Shown here: piece after piece, positions 28,760 through 36,837 of the stretch
How the letters are laid out: each line of letters begins with the position of its first letter
Numbering within the stretch: the stretch's first letter is position 1
DNA from: CAIQJJ01 sp964606085
GTDB taxonomy: Bacteria > Chloroflexota > Anaerolineae > Anaerolineales > UBA4823
Direction of reading: 5' to 3'
DNA length: 46,053 nt
NCBI GenBank assembly: GCA_964606085.1
Contig: CAZSFD010000038.1
Span: 1 to 46,053, forward strand
The notes under the pieces: model-generated
Told to the model about the DNA's origin: nothing
Seen by the model: only the letters and a program-made list of their open reading frames with translations
Database searches by the model: none
Position numbers and translations under genes: made by a program

Positions 28760-29182
28760 ATGACGCTTCAACCCGTCACCATTAACCTGCCCGACAAAGT
28801 TTATCAACGATTCCAACGTGCCGCCCGGCGTCGCAAAATTGCCGTCAATGACATGCTGGTAGAAGCTGTGGCTGCCGCGGTTTCTTTGGAAGATGTTGAA
28901 CCGGTTAAATTGCGATCCCAAATCGCTCAAATGGCTTACTTGAATGACGCTGCTCTCTGGCAAGCTGCACGGGCAACGCTTTCTTTGGAACAAAGAGAAC
29001 GGTTAGCCGCCCTGCATGAAGCACAACAAAGCCGCGTTTTAAGTCAGGATGAACAAACGGAAGAGCAATCTCTGCTGCAACTCTACCAGGATACAATTTT
29101 GGTACGCGCCCAAGCCGCAGTTTTATTGAAACAACGCGGTTATGATGTTTCTGATTCCACACAATTTGAGCCATTGGAATGA
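28760..29182 (+). CDS. Small protein with ribbon-helix-helix-like N-terminus, partner of HNH gene
   Basis: 140 residues from the ATG at 28760 (a GTG two codons earlier is possible). The N-terminus QPVTINLPDKVYQRFQRAARRRKIAVNDMLVEAV matches a ribbon-helix-helix DNA-binding pattern as found in antitoxins. The rest is Glu/Gln-rich helical (LSLEQRERLAALHEAQQSR). ATGA overlap with the HNH gene shows translational coupling. The pair resembles an antitoxin-like regulator with a nuclease, but no toxicity can be read from sequence. Codon use is AT-richer than in the transport operon. Confidence 0.75.
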   Translation: MTLQPVTINLPDKVYQRFQRAARRRKIAVNDMLVEAVAAAVSLEDVEPVKLRSQIAQMAYLNDAALWQAARATLSLEQRERLAALHEAQQSRVLSQDEQTEEQSLLQLYQDTILVRAQAAVLLKQRGYDVSDSTQFEPLE

Positions 29183-29607
29183 GCAAATCTCGCATTTCGG
29201 CGGAACTACGCCAGCGGGTTGCACGAGCGGCCCGCTTTCGTTGTGGCTATTGCCTGACATCTCAGCAAGTCATCGGCCCTCTGCTTGAAATTGACCACAT
29301 CCTTCCAGAGTCGCTTGGGGGAACCAACGATGAAAGTAATTTGACATTGGCTTGCCCCATGTGCAACAGCCATAAAGCCGATCGAATCAACGCAATTGAC
29401 TCAGATACCAATACCCTTGTGCCCTTGTTCAACCCACACAACGATGATTGGAATGAGCACTTTGCATGGTTAGATGATGGTGCAATACTCATTGGCAAGA
29501 CTTCAAAAGGTCGGGTAACGATCCTGGCCTTGCAAATGAATCACCCAGATATGGTAACTACTCGTCGGCTTTGGATTGCCGTTGGTTGGCATCCGCCGCG
29601 CGATTGA
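29179..29607 (+). CDS. HNH endonuclease family protein
   Basis: 142 residues. Zinc-coordinated HNH module: CGYCLTSQQ, then LEIDHILPESLGGTNDESNLTLACPMCNSHKADR, where the His of DHILP and the downstream Asn/His form the catalytic core and the paired CxxC knuckles bind zinc. The C-terminal NPHNDDWNEHFAWLDDGA line is typical of free-standing bacterial HNH proteins of this size. The first codon overlaps the upstream gene, and the stop codon lies inside the 9-bp target-site duplication of the MITE. Confidence 0.93.
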   Translation: MSKSRISAELRQRVARAARFRCGYCLTSQQVIGPLLEIDHILPESLGGTNDESNLTLACPMCNSHKADRINAIDSDTNTLVPLFNPHNDDWNEHFAWLDDGAILIGKTSKGRVTILALQMNHPDMVTTRRLWIAVGWHPPRD

Positions 29608-29610
29608 TAT
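29602..29610. repeat. Target site duplication, left copy
   Basis: GATTGATAT, identical to 29817-29825 on the other side of the 206-bp element. It contains the stop codon TGA of the HNH gene. Confidence 0.9.
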
Positions 29611-29816
29611 GGGTGTGTTTCATTTGAGTTGGGGCTGTCATTCCGAGCCGTTCCCATTCCCTTCGCTCAGGGCATGCTTTGGCGAGGAATCCCTGAAGCA
29701 TTTGCCCATTTATACCCTGCACAGGTAAGAAAGAGCGTGTGCAACAGGGATTCCTCGTCGCAAAAACCGCTCCTCGGAATGACACAGCTAACTCTCAACT
29801 GAAATGAAACACACCC
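29611..29816. mobile_element. 206-bp MITE with nested palindromes
   Basis: The ends are perfect 15-bp inverted repeats GGGTGTGTTTCATTT / AAATGAAACACACCC, extended with one mismatch to 21 bp. Inside lie a second inverted pair (TGTCATTCCGAG / CTCGGAATGACA) and a third (GAGGAATCCCTG / CAGGGATTCCTC). A direct duplication GATTGATAT flanks it. There is no coding potential, so it must be moved by a transposase elsewhere. The duplication length (9, or 10 counting an ambiguous C) is a clue to the transposase family. The CATTCCGAG/GAGGAATC words are frequent in intergenic repeats of other bacteria. Confidence 0.92.
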
Positions 29817-29825
29817 GATTGATAT
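29817..29825. repeat. Target site duplication, right copy
   Basis: GATTGATAT; its TGA and TAT form the start of the extended -10 box of the next gene. Confidence 0.9.
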
Positions 29826-29828
29826 AAT
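29820..29828 (+). promoter_or_regulatory. Extended -10 promoter, leaderless start
   Basis: TGA-TATAAT (TGn extended -10) ends 7 bp before the GTG at 29836, so transcription would start at or next to the start codon. Any -35 is now provided by the end of the MITE. Confidence 0.6.
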
Positions 29829-29835
29829 CTTAATC

Positions 29836-30360
29836 GTGGAAAATACTACCCCTGATTCATCCCTGCTGGTCGAACAGTTAGCTTCGTTGGGCGTGCGCAC
29901 GCTGCGTGTGCGCGAGATGACTGCCAGCTATCAAGCGCCCGACCCCACCCAACTGATCCGTGACCTCGCCACCCACCCCGAACCTCGCCTGCGCGAAGCG
30001 CTCATTCCCCTGTTTTTGCGCCATCCCGAATACGCCAGCCTGGTTGCTCCCATCGTCGCCGCGCTCGAACCGACCGACGCCGAACGCTTGCGCCGCCTGT
30101 ACACGGCTACCGTATTCTTGCAGCGTTTCTGGCGCACCGCCCTCGGCATCTACCTGGGCGAGACGCCGCTCCTGCCCGATTATTTTGGCGCGCTGTGGGG
30201 GCTGCCAGCCGCGGATGAGTATTTTGGTGAAGCCGGGCTGCGAGCATTAGCGGCCTTGCAGAAACAAGAAACGGGTTACGAGTGGTTCTCTGCTTACCAG
30301 ACCATCATGGATTTGTTTTTGAAACAACTTAAACTGGATTATGGACTCGCCAACCGTTAA
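29836..30360 (+). CDS. Protein of unknown function, paired with a nucleotidyltransferase
   Basis: 174 residues from GTG 29836. There is no Shine-Dalgarno, but a TATAAT lies 7 bp before it, so initiation is probably leaderless. The sequence is helical with HEAT-like stretches (PEPRLREALIPLFLRHPEYASLVAPIVAAL) and ends in QTIMDLFLKQLKLDYGLANR. I do not recognise the family. The last 20 nt overlap the start of the nucleotidyltransferase gene, so the two are coupled. This arrangement, an unknown helical protein followed by a DUF6036-type nucleotidyltransferase, suits an antitoxin/toxin-like pair (inference). Confidence 0.75.
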   Translation: MENTTPDSSLLVEQLASLGVRTLRVREMTASYQAPDPTQLIRDLATHPEPRLREALIPLFLRHPEYASLVAPIVAALEPTDAERLRRLYTATVFLQRFWRTALGIYLGETPLLPDYFGALWGLPAADEYFGEAGLRALAALQKQETGYEWFSAYQTIMDLFLKQLKLDYGLANR

Positions 30361-30886
30361 CTCACAAACGCTAAACGAATTTCTGCGCCGATTGGGATCG
30401 TGCTACCGTCATTCTGGTACGCTTTACCTTGTCGGCGGATCATCCTTGATCCTGTTAGCCGCCAAAACCAGCACCTTTGACATTGACATAAAAATTGCCG
30501 TCCCGGTTGAAAATCAACCCGAGCTGATCTCCTGTCTGCGACGCATCAGCCAGGAAATGGGCATTCCCATCGAACAGGCTTCGCCAGATGAATTTTTGCC
30601 CTTACCGGCTGGGTATCAAAATCGCCATCGCCATATTGGCCGATTTGGAAATTTGGAAGTTTTTCACTTCGATTTTTACTCGGTCGCATTAGCAAAACTG
30701 CATCGCGGCAACGAAAAAGACTTCAGCGATGTACGCAATATGCTCCGTGCTGCCGTTATCGAATTGGATACATTGCAAAGCCAATTCGATGAAATTTTGC
30801 CTTGTACGGCTGCCTTTGGCTTGCACACCGATCCCGATAGTTTTGCCAGAAATTTCGCCCTATTGAAAGAACGCCTTGCGCTTTGA
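30341..30886 (+). CDS. DUF6036-like nucleotidyltransferase
   Basis: 181 residues. The nucleotidyltransferase motif reads YLVGGSSLILLAAKTSTFDIDIKI: GG(S)S followed by the metal-binding Asp-x-Asp in FDIDIK. A later LAKLHRGNEKDFSDV provides the usual Lys/Asp of this fold. Members of this group are stand-alone enzymes that may modify RNA or protein and are often found in toxin-antitoxin-like pairs with an upstream partner. It overlaps the preceding gene by 20 nt. The catalytic Asp pair is intact. Confidence 0.82.
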   Translation: MDSPTVNSQTLNEFLRRLGSCYRHSGTLYLVGGSSLILLAAKTSTFDIDIKIAVPVENQPELISCLRRISQEMGIPIEQASPDEFLPLPAGYQNRHRHIGRFGNLEVFHFDFYSVALAKLHRGNEKDFSDVRNMLRAAVIELDTLQSQFDEILPCTAAFGLHTDPDSFARNFALLKERLAL

Positions 30887-30921
30887 TGCAAGCGCATCCA
30901 AAATTTCTCAAGGATTTCCCC

Positions 30922-33426
30922 ATGCCCCAAAAACCTACCCCCTCCACCCTCGACGAACGTGTCGAATCTTTGCTCTCGCAGATGACCCTGCACGAAAAAA
31001 TCGCCCTGCTCGCCGGCCTGGACGCCTGGAAAACGGTGCCCATCCCGCGCCTGGGCATCCCCTCCATCGTAATGACCGACGGCCCGCACGGCGTACGCGC
31101 CGACCAGGCCGGCGGGCGCAAGGTCAACCCCACCACCGCCTTCCCCACTGGCATCTCGATGGGCGCGGCCTGGAACCCCGAACTGGTTCACGCCGTGGGC
31201 CAGGCCATCGCCGAGGAAACGCGCGGCATGGACTGCGACATCATCCTCGGCCCGTGCGTCAACATCGTGCGCGAGCCGCGCGGCGGGCGCAACTTCGAGA
31301 CCTATTCCGAAGACCCTTACCTGGCTGGCAAAACCGCCATCGGCTTCATCAACGGCGTGCAGAGCAAGGGCGTGGGCACCTCGCTCAAGCACTATGCCGT
31401 CAACAATTACGAAATCGAACGCGACCGCGCCAGTTCAGAGATTGACGAGCGCACGCTGCGCGAAATTTATCTCTCGCAGTTCGAGATGGCCGTCAAAGAG
31501 AGCCAACCCTGGACGGTGATGTGCTCGTACAACCGCATCAACGGCGTCTACGCCAGCCAGAACGACTACCTGCTCAACGAAATTCTCAAGGAAGAATGGG
31601 GCTTCGAGGGATTGGTCGTCTCTGACTGGGGCGCCGTCCACAGCATCTTCGAGTGCATCGCCGCTGGCCTCGACCTCGAAATGCCCGGCCCAGCGCGCTA
31701 CACCAAACTGCTGGCCGATGCCGTGGCACGCTGGCAGATCGAAGAAGCCGACATCACCGAGGCCGCCCGGCGTGTGCTGCGCATCGTGCTGCTCTCTGGC
31801 CGCATGGATGGCAGCACTTCCCAGGGTTCGATCAACACGCCCGAACATCAGGCGGTTGCCCGTAAACTGGCCGAAGAAGCCATCACCTTATTGAAAAACA
31901 ATGGCGTTCTGCCGCTCGATCCCGCCAAGACCACCAAAATCGCCGTGATCGGCCCCAACGCCGCGCAGGCGGTGATCGAGGGCGGCGGCTCGTCGCACGT
32001 GGATTGTCCCTATCGCGTCACCCCGCTCGAAGCCGTCAAAACCCAACTCGGCGACCGGGTGGAAATCGCCTACGAACAGGGCTGCGACAACTTCAACGAG
32101 CCGCCTGCCATCCCGCTCGAATGGCTGACCATGCCCGATGGCGCTGGCGCGGGGCTGCGCATTGATGTCTACCGCGACGCGGCCGGGTTCGCCGGGCCGA
32201 TTGAGTCGCACGTGGACAGCCAGCGCCCTGAATTGTGGTGGTGGCTGCAACCCGCCGACAAGCCCGAAAGCGATCACTTTGCCATGCGCTTTAGCGGCAC
32301 ACTGCAAGTCCCCGTCAGCGGTCATTACACTTTCCACCTGCACCACGGCGGCCAGGTCAAGGTGATCCTGGATGGCGAGGTCGTTGCCGACAGCGCCGCC
32401 CCCAACACCAGCACTGCCGCCGGTTGGGAGGGCGCTCAGGCCAAAGTCAATTTCGAGCAAGAACTGGAGGCCGGAAAAGCCTACACCATCCATATCGAAT
32501 ACACCAAATATCCCGGCCAATTCATCGTGGCCTACCGGCTTTCGGCGGCCATCGTCTACGCCCCCGGCGCTGACCCCCGCCCGGCGCGTGCGGTGGAACT
32601 GGCGAAGCAGGCTGATGTGGTGCTGGCCTTCATCGGCTACCAGGAAGGCTTCGAGACCGAAGGCTGGGATCGCCCCGACCTGCTCCTGCCCGGCGGCCAG
32701 AACGAACTGGTCTCTGCCCTGGCGGCGGCCAACCCCAACACGGTAGTGGTGCTGAACGTGGGCGCGCCCATCGAGATGCCGTGGGCTGACCAGGTGGCGG
32801 CGATTGTGCTGCCCTACTACCCTGGCCTGGAAAACGGCAACGCCGTCACCAGCGTCCTCACCGGCCAGGTCAACCCCTCCGGCAAGCTGCCCATCACCTT
32901 CCCCAAGCGCCTGGAAGATAACCCCGCTTTCACCCACGCATCCGTCCCCGGCAACCGTGAAGTGCATTATGGCGAGGGTATCTTTGTGGGCTATCGCCAC
33001 TACGACAAGAAGAACGTTGAACCGCTGTTCCCGTTTGGGCATGGGTTGTCGTACACCACTTTCGAGTATGCAGCCGCATCAGCGAAACTGCAAATCAGCA
33101 AAGATGCGCTCGATAGCGGCGAGAAAGTGAGTGTTTCGGTGATGGTGAAGAACACCGGCCAGACGGCTGGCAAGGAAGTGGTGCAGCTTTACGTGGCCGA
33201 TTTGCAATCATCGCTGCCGCGCCCGCCCAAGGAATTGAAGGGCTTTGCCAAAGTGGACTTGCAGCCTGGCGAGAGCAAGCTCGTCACCTTCGAACTCGAC
33301 CAGCGCTCGTTCGCCTTCTACGACCCCGCACAAAAAACCTGGCTGGCCGAAGCAGGTGAATATGAAGTGTTGTTTGGCTCGTCGTCGCGCGATATTCGAG
33401 CGAAGGTAAACTTGACCGTAGAATAA
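30922..33426 (+). CDS. Family 3 glycoside hydrolase (beta-glucosidase-like) with PA14 domain
   Basis: 834 residues; the start at 30922 has AAGGA 9 bp upstream. It lacks a signal peptide, so it should hydrolyse imported disaccharides or glycosides in the cytoplasm. The GH3 N-terminal barrel includes GIPSIVMTDGPHGVR and the nucleophile motif VVSDWGAVHS. The C-terminal (alpha/beta) domain starts around AITLLKNNGVLPLD and contains KIAVIGPNAAQAV. A PA14 domain is inserted between them and the last part (about residues 415-555: YRDAAGFAGPIESHVD, SGHYTFHLHHGGQVKVILDG). The C-terminal fibronectin-III-like domain ends RSFAFYD and lacks a secretion signal. PA14 may bind glycan. A terminator follows. 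Confidence 0.95.
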   Translation: MPQKPTPSTLDERVESLLSQMTLHEKIALLAGLDAWKTVPIPRLGIPSIVMTDGPHGVRADQAGGRKVNPTTAFPTGISMGAAWNPELVHAVGQAIAEETRGMDCDIILGPCVNIVREPRGGRNFETYSEDPYLAGKTAIGFINGVQSKGVGTSLKHYAVNNYEIERDRASSEIDERTLREIYLSQFEMAVKESQPWTVMCSYNRINGVYASQNDYLLNEILKEEWGFEGLVVSDWGAVHSIFECIAAGLDLEMPGPARYTKLLADAVARWQIEEADITEAARRVLRIVLLSGRMDGSTSQGSINTPEHQAVARKLAEEAITLLKNNGVLPLDPAKTTKIAVIGPNAAQAVIEGGGSSHVDCPYRVTPLEAVKTQLGDRVEIAYEQGCDNFNEPPAIPLEWLTMPDGAGAGLRIDVYRDAAGFAGPIESHVDSQRPELWWWLQPADKPESDHFAMRFSGTLQVPVSGHYTFHLHHGGQVKVILDGEVVADSAAPNTSTAAGWEGAQAKVNFEQELEAGKAYTIHIEYTKYPGQFIVAYRLSAAIVYAPGADPRPARAVELAKQADVVLAFIGYQEGFETEGWDRPDLLLPGGQNELVSALAAANPNTVVVLNVGAPIEMPWADQVAAIVLPYYPGLENGNAVTSVLTGQVNPSGKLPITFPKRLEDNPAFTHASVPGNREVHYGEGIFVGYRHYDKKNVEPLFPFGHGLSYTTFEYAAASAKLQISKDALDSGEKVSVSVMVKNTGQTAGKEVVQLYVADLQSSLPRPPKELKGFAKVDLQPGESKLVTFELDQRSFAFYDPAQKTWLAEAGEYEVLFGSSSRDIRAKVNLTVE

Positions 33427-33442
33427 GCGGTTTGTGAAACGT

Positions 33443-33490
33443 AAAACGTGCTGCGTGTTCCGTTGGGACGGGATACGCAGCACGTTTTTT
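33443..33490. terminator. Terminator after the GH3 gene
   Basis: AAAACGTGCTGCGT (33443-33456) with ACGCAGCACGTTTT (33475-33488), then further T. It is built from the ACGTG word-repeat family that continues to 33560 (ACACGTGTTCAC, ACGCATCACGCACCACG). Being symmetrical, it may also serve the converging scpB gene. Confidence 0.85.
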
Positions 33491-33556
33491 ATTGGGTTTG
33501 AAACTGAACCGCGTAACACGTGTTCACAAAACACGCATCACGCACCACGTCTCACG

Positions 33557-34147
33557 TCACGTTTTCAACAAATCCTGTGGCTCCGTCTTTTCCTCGCCCG
33601 CCTCTCCCCCCGGCGTGGTCAGCGGCGGCATTTCGGCCAGGGAATTCAAGCCAAAGTGCTGCAAAAAGTCGGATGTGGTGCTGTACAAAATCGGGCGTCC
33701 GGCCCGTTCGGCGCGGCCCACTTCTTGCACCAGGCCCTTGCTAAGCAGGCTCTTCATCACGCCATCGCTGTTGACGCCGCGCACGGCATCTACCTCGGGG
33801 CGGGTGATGGGCTGCTGGTAGGCCACGATAGCCAGCGTTTCGAGGGCGGCGCGGCTCAGGCGGCTGGATGCATCCAGGCCGAGGAAGCGCTCGACCAGCC
33901 CCGCCGCTTCGGGGGCGGTGGTGAGCTGCACACGCCCCTGGTGGCGTTGCAGGCGTAATCCTCCGGCAGCCAAAGCGGCCTCCATTTCGGCCAGACCCTT
34001 TTCCACTTCAGGCTGGGGCAATTCCAACGCGGCGGCAAGCTGCGCCAGCGTCACTGCGCCGGGGGCGGCGAACAGCAGCGCTTCGAGGCGGGCGCGTAAG
34101 GAGAGCGGCAGCGAGAGGGTGGGGGGCGGGATGGTTTGCTCAGTCAT
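33557..34147 (-). CDS. scpB: Segregation and condensation protein B
   Basis: 196 residues, the usual ScpB size. ScpB binds ScpA and SMC in the chromosome-condensing complex. Two winged-helix domains are visible: LEALLFAAPGAVTLAQLAAALEL at the start and the ScpB hallmark LSRAALETLAIVAYQQPITRPEVDAVRGV in the second. The closing lines VGRAERAGRPILYSTTSDFLQHFGL are typical. The C-terminal tail GGEAGEEKTEPQDLLKT is variable. ScpA is not adjacent, unlike in many bacteria. Confidence 0.95.
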   Translation of the reverse strand: MTEQTIPPPTLSLPLSLRARLEALLFAAPGAVTLAQLAAALELPQPEVEKGLAEMEAALAAGGLRLQRHQGRVQLTTAPEAAGLVERFLGLDASSRLSRAALETLAIVAYQQPITRPEVDAVRGVNSDGVMKSLLSKGLVQEVGRAERAGRPILYSTTSDFLQHFGLNSLAEMPPLTTPGGEAGEEKTEPQDLLKT

Positions 34148-34164
34148 CGGGCTGGTTTACCGTT

Positions 34165-34170
34165 TATAAT
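34165..34170 (+). promoter_or_regulatory. -10 box of the G5/PD40 lipoprotein gene
   Basis: TATAAT lies 17 bp before the ATG at 34188, so the leader would be about 10 nt. No Shine-Dalgarno is visible. Confidence 0.5.
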
Positions 34171-34187
34171 CGGGGGCTGTTATTGGG

Positions 34188-35828
34188 ATGCAAGGCATGA
34201 GATTATATCACGCACTTTTTTCGCTGCTGCTGGCGGCCCTGCTGGGGGCTTTTTTGGCCGCCTGTGATGCGCCACAGGTCTCGCAAGGGCAGGTGACGGT
34301 GAGCATTTTGGCCGATGGCACGCTGCAAAGCCTGCCCGTAGATGCGGGCAGCACCGTGCAAGAAGCCCTGGCCGCCGCCAGTGTCGCAGTCAACCCGCTC
34401 GACCGCAGTGAACCGCCTTTTTACGCCATTGTCAGCGCAGGCACGCAAATCCGCCTGACGCGGGTGACCGAGGAATTTAGCCAGCCTGTGGAGGAGGTGA
34501 TTGCCTTCGAGCGCCAGGAAGTGCGCAGCGAATCACTTCCCGAAGGCCAGATGATGCTCAGCCAGAAAGGCGTTAATGGCCTGCGGCGCATCATCTACCG
34601 CCGGGTGCTGGAGGAAGGCCGCGAGATTTCCTACGAAGAGTGGGAAAGCACCATCGTGCAGAAGCCCGTCCCCGAAATCATCTTAATCGGCATCGGCCAG
34701 ACCTTTTCGCCCACCGACATCCCCGGAAAAATTGCCTACCTGCTGGGCGGCAACGCCTGGGTGATGCAGACCAACACCGGTCTGCGCCGGCTGATCGTCA
34801 ATTCGGCTGACCTGGATGGACACGTTTTCGAGCTTTCGCCCGATGGCCGCTGGCTGCTCTTCTCGCGCCGCTCGAACAAGCCCGAACAGATCAACGCCCT
34901 GTGGCTGGCGCGCACCGATGGCGAACCAGGCGAAATGGCGCTCGATGTAACCAACGTGATCCACTTTGCCGGCTTTCGCCCGCAAGAACCCACCGACGAC
35001 CTGCTCAGCTATTACACCGTGGCCTATTCCACCGTCGAGCAGCGCACTACCGCCCCCGGCTGGCAGGCCAATAACGACCTGGCCTACCGCGGCGTCAGCC
35101 CCGCCACCGATTTTCTCTCCGACCCGGTGGGTGTGGTGGATACCAACGCCGGCGGCGTTTACGGTTGGTGGGGAACATCCTTCGCCTGGGGGCCGGGCGG
35201 CGACCGGCTGGCCTACGCCGGGCCAGACGTGGTCGGCGTGATAACGCTGCCCACCGAAGACGACGAAAACGCCGCGACGCCGAAGCCGCTCCTGCCGATC
35301 ATTCCGCTCGAAACCGGCAGCGATTGGGCCTGGGTGCCGGGCATTGCCTGGTCGCCGGATGGTAAGATGCTGTTTGCGGTGGCGCACGATGCCGCTGCGG
35401 GCGTCACATCGCCTGACCGCTCGCCGCTGTTCGACCTGGTGGCTGTGCCACTCGAAGGCGGAAACGCCATTGCGCTTGCCCGGCAGGTGGGCATGTTTGC
35501 CTATCCGGCGCCATCACCCTTGCAAGCCACCGGCGACTACCAGATCGCCTACTTGCAGGCCATCACGCCGCGCGAAAGCCAGGCCAGTTTATACCGCCTC
35601 TCGCTGATGGATCGCGATGGCTCGAACGCCCGCCCGCTCTTCCCCGCCGCTGATGCTCGCGGCCTCGAACCGCAGCGCGTGGCCTGGTCGCCAGCGCCGA
35701 TGGGCGAAGCGAGCGCCTGGCATATTCTCGCCCTATACCAGGGCAATCTCTGGCTGATCAACACCCTCACCGGCTCTGCCAGCCAACTGACCAGTGATGG
35801 CCTGAGCAGCCGGGTGGATTGGAAATAA
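34188..35828 (+). CDS. Lipoprotein with ubiquitin-like/G5 domains and a PD40-like beta-propeller
   Basis: 546 residues. The signal peptide ends in LGAFLAACDA (lipobox, Cys near 26). DUF348-type ubiquitin-like domain: VTVSILADGTLQSLPVDAGS, EALAAASVAV; a G5 domain follows (EEVIAFERQEVRSESLPEGQ, GVNGLRRIIYRRVLEEGREI, ending EIILIGIGQT). The C-terminal ~350 residues are WD40/PD40-like propeller blades (LSPDGRWLLFSRRS, GIAWSPDGKMLFAVAHDA, NLWLINTLTGSASQLTSDG). G5 domains are associated with cell-wall or glycan binding, so this is probably a wall-associated sensor or scaffold. ATG 34197 is an alternative start three codons in. It precedes the polysaccharide gene pair by 19 bp. Confidence 0.87.
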   Translation: MQGMRLYHALFSLLLAALLGAFLAACDAPQVSQGQVTVSILADGTLQSLPVDAGSTVQEALAAASVAVNPLDRSEPPFYAIVSAGTQIRLTRVTEEFSQPVEEVIAFERQEVRSESLPEGQMMLSQKGVNGLRRIIYRRVLEEGREISYEEWESTIVQKPVPEIILIGIGQTFSPTDIPGKIAYLLGGNAWVMQTNTGLRRLIVNSADLDGHVFELSPDGRWLLFSRRSNKPEQINALWLARTDGEPGEMALDVTNVIHFAGFRPQEPTDDLLSYYTVAYSTVEQRTTAPGWQANNDLAYRGVSPATDFLSDPVGVVDTNAGGVYGWWGTSFAWGPGGDRLAYAGPDVVGVITLPTEDDENAATPKPLLPIIPLETGSDWAWVPGIAWSPDGKMLFAVAHDAAAGVTSPDRSPLFDLVAVPLEGGNAIALARQVGMFAYPAPSPLQATGDYQIAYLQAITPRESQASLYRLSLMDRDGSNARPLFPAADARGLEPQRVAWSPAPMGEASAWHILALYQGNLWLINTLTGSASQLTSDGLSSRVDWK

Positions 35829-35847
35829 ATTTCTCTCGGAGGTTTTT

Positions 35848-36837
35848 ATGCGTATTCTCATTACTGGCGCGGCGGGTTTTCTGGGTTCGCATTTGTGCGA
35901 ACGATTGCTTGGCGACGGCCACGAAGTCATTGGTATGGATAACTTCGTCACCGGCAACCCCGAAAACCTGGCCCCCCTGGCCGGCCATGCCCGCTTCTCG
36001 TTCATCCGCCACGATGTATCCGATTTCATCTTCGTCCCTGGAAAAATCGAGGCGGTGATGCACTTCGCCTCGCCGGCCAGCCCCAACCCGCTCTCGCCAT
36101 TTGGCTACGTCAACCTGCCGATCCAGACGATGAAGGCGGGCGCACTTGGCACGCACAACACGCTCGGCGTGGCGCGGGCGCACAAGGCGCGCTTCCTGCT
36201 CGCCTCCACCAGCGAAATCTACGGCGACCCGCTCGAACACCCGCAAACGGAGAGCTACTGGGGCCACTGCGACCCCATCGGGGCGCGCTCCGTCTACGAC
36301 GAGGCCAAGCGTTTCGCCGAGGCGCTGACGATGGCCTATCACCGCGCCCACGGCATTGATACGCGCATCGTGCGCATCTTCAACACCTACGGTCCGCGCA
36401 TGCACATTGACGATGGCCGTGTGGTGCCAAACTTCATGCAGCAGGCCATTCGCGGCGAGCCGCTCACCATCTACGGCGCAGGCGACCAGACCCGCAGCTT
36501 CTGCTATGTCAGCGACCTGGTCGAAGGCATCACCCGCCTGCTCTACGCCGAAGCCGACGACCTGCCCACCTCGCTCAAGAACATCCATTACCCCGTCAAC
36601 ATCGGCAACCCGGTCGAGACCACCATCCTCGAGTTTGCCCAAACGATCAACCGATTGGTTGGCAACCCGGCGGGCGTCGTCCACAAAGCCGAAGGGCGCG
36701 TGGGCAACGACCCGCAGCGCCGCCGCCCCGACATCAGCCGTGCCAATTCGGTGCTAAATTGGGAGCCGAAAGTGCAACTGGAGGAGGGTCTGCAAAAGAC
36801 GATTGCCTACTTCCGCCAGAAGATGGGGGTGGCATGA
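35848..36837 (+). CDS. UDP-glucuronate decarboxylase-like NAD-dependent epimerase/dehydratase
   Basis: 329 residues, extended short-chain dehydrogenase. GITGAAGFLGSH-type Rossmann loop (TGAAGFLGSH) at residues 6-15; catalytic STSEIYGDPLEHPQ with Ser/Thr, then SVYDEAKR with the YxxxK pair. The UXS-typical phrases RHDVSDF, FASPASPNP, RIFNTYGPRM and RRRPDISRA indicate UDP-xylose-forming or related sugar nucleotide enzymes. Shine-Dalgarno GGAGG is 6-10 bp before the ATG. It overlaps the GtrA gene (ATGA). Product probably feeds envelope polysaccharide. Confidence 0.92.
   Translation: MRILITGAAGFLGSHLCERLLGDGHEVIGMDNFVTGNPENLAPLAGHARFSFIRHDVSDFIFVPGKIEAVMHFASPASPNPLSPFGYVNLPIQTMKAGALGTHNTLGVARAHKARFLLASTSEIYGDPLEHPQTESYWGHCDPIGARSVYDEAKRFAEALTMAYHRAHGIDTRIVRIFNTYGPRMHIDDGRVVPNFMQQAIRGEPLTIYGAGDQTRSFCYVSDLVEGITRLLYAEADDLPTSLKNIHYPVNIGNPVETTILEFAQTINRLVGNPAGVVHKAEGRVGNDPQRRRPDISRANSVLNWEPKVQLEEGLQKTIAYFRQKMGVA

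Noticed and set aside
29611..29816. Structured non-coding RNA in the HNH downstream gap
   Set aside because: Flanking duplication and terminal inverted repeats identify it as a transposed element; a transcript cannot be excluded.
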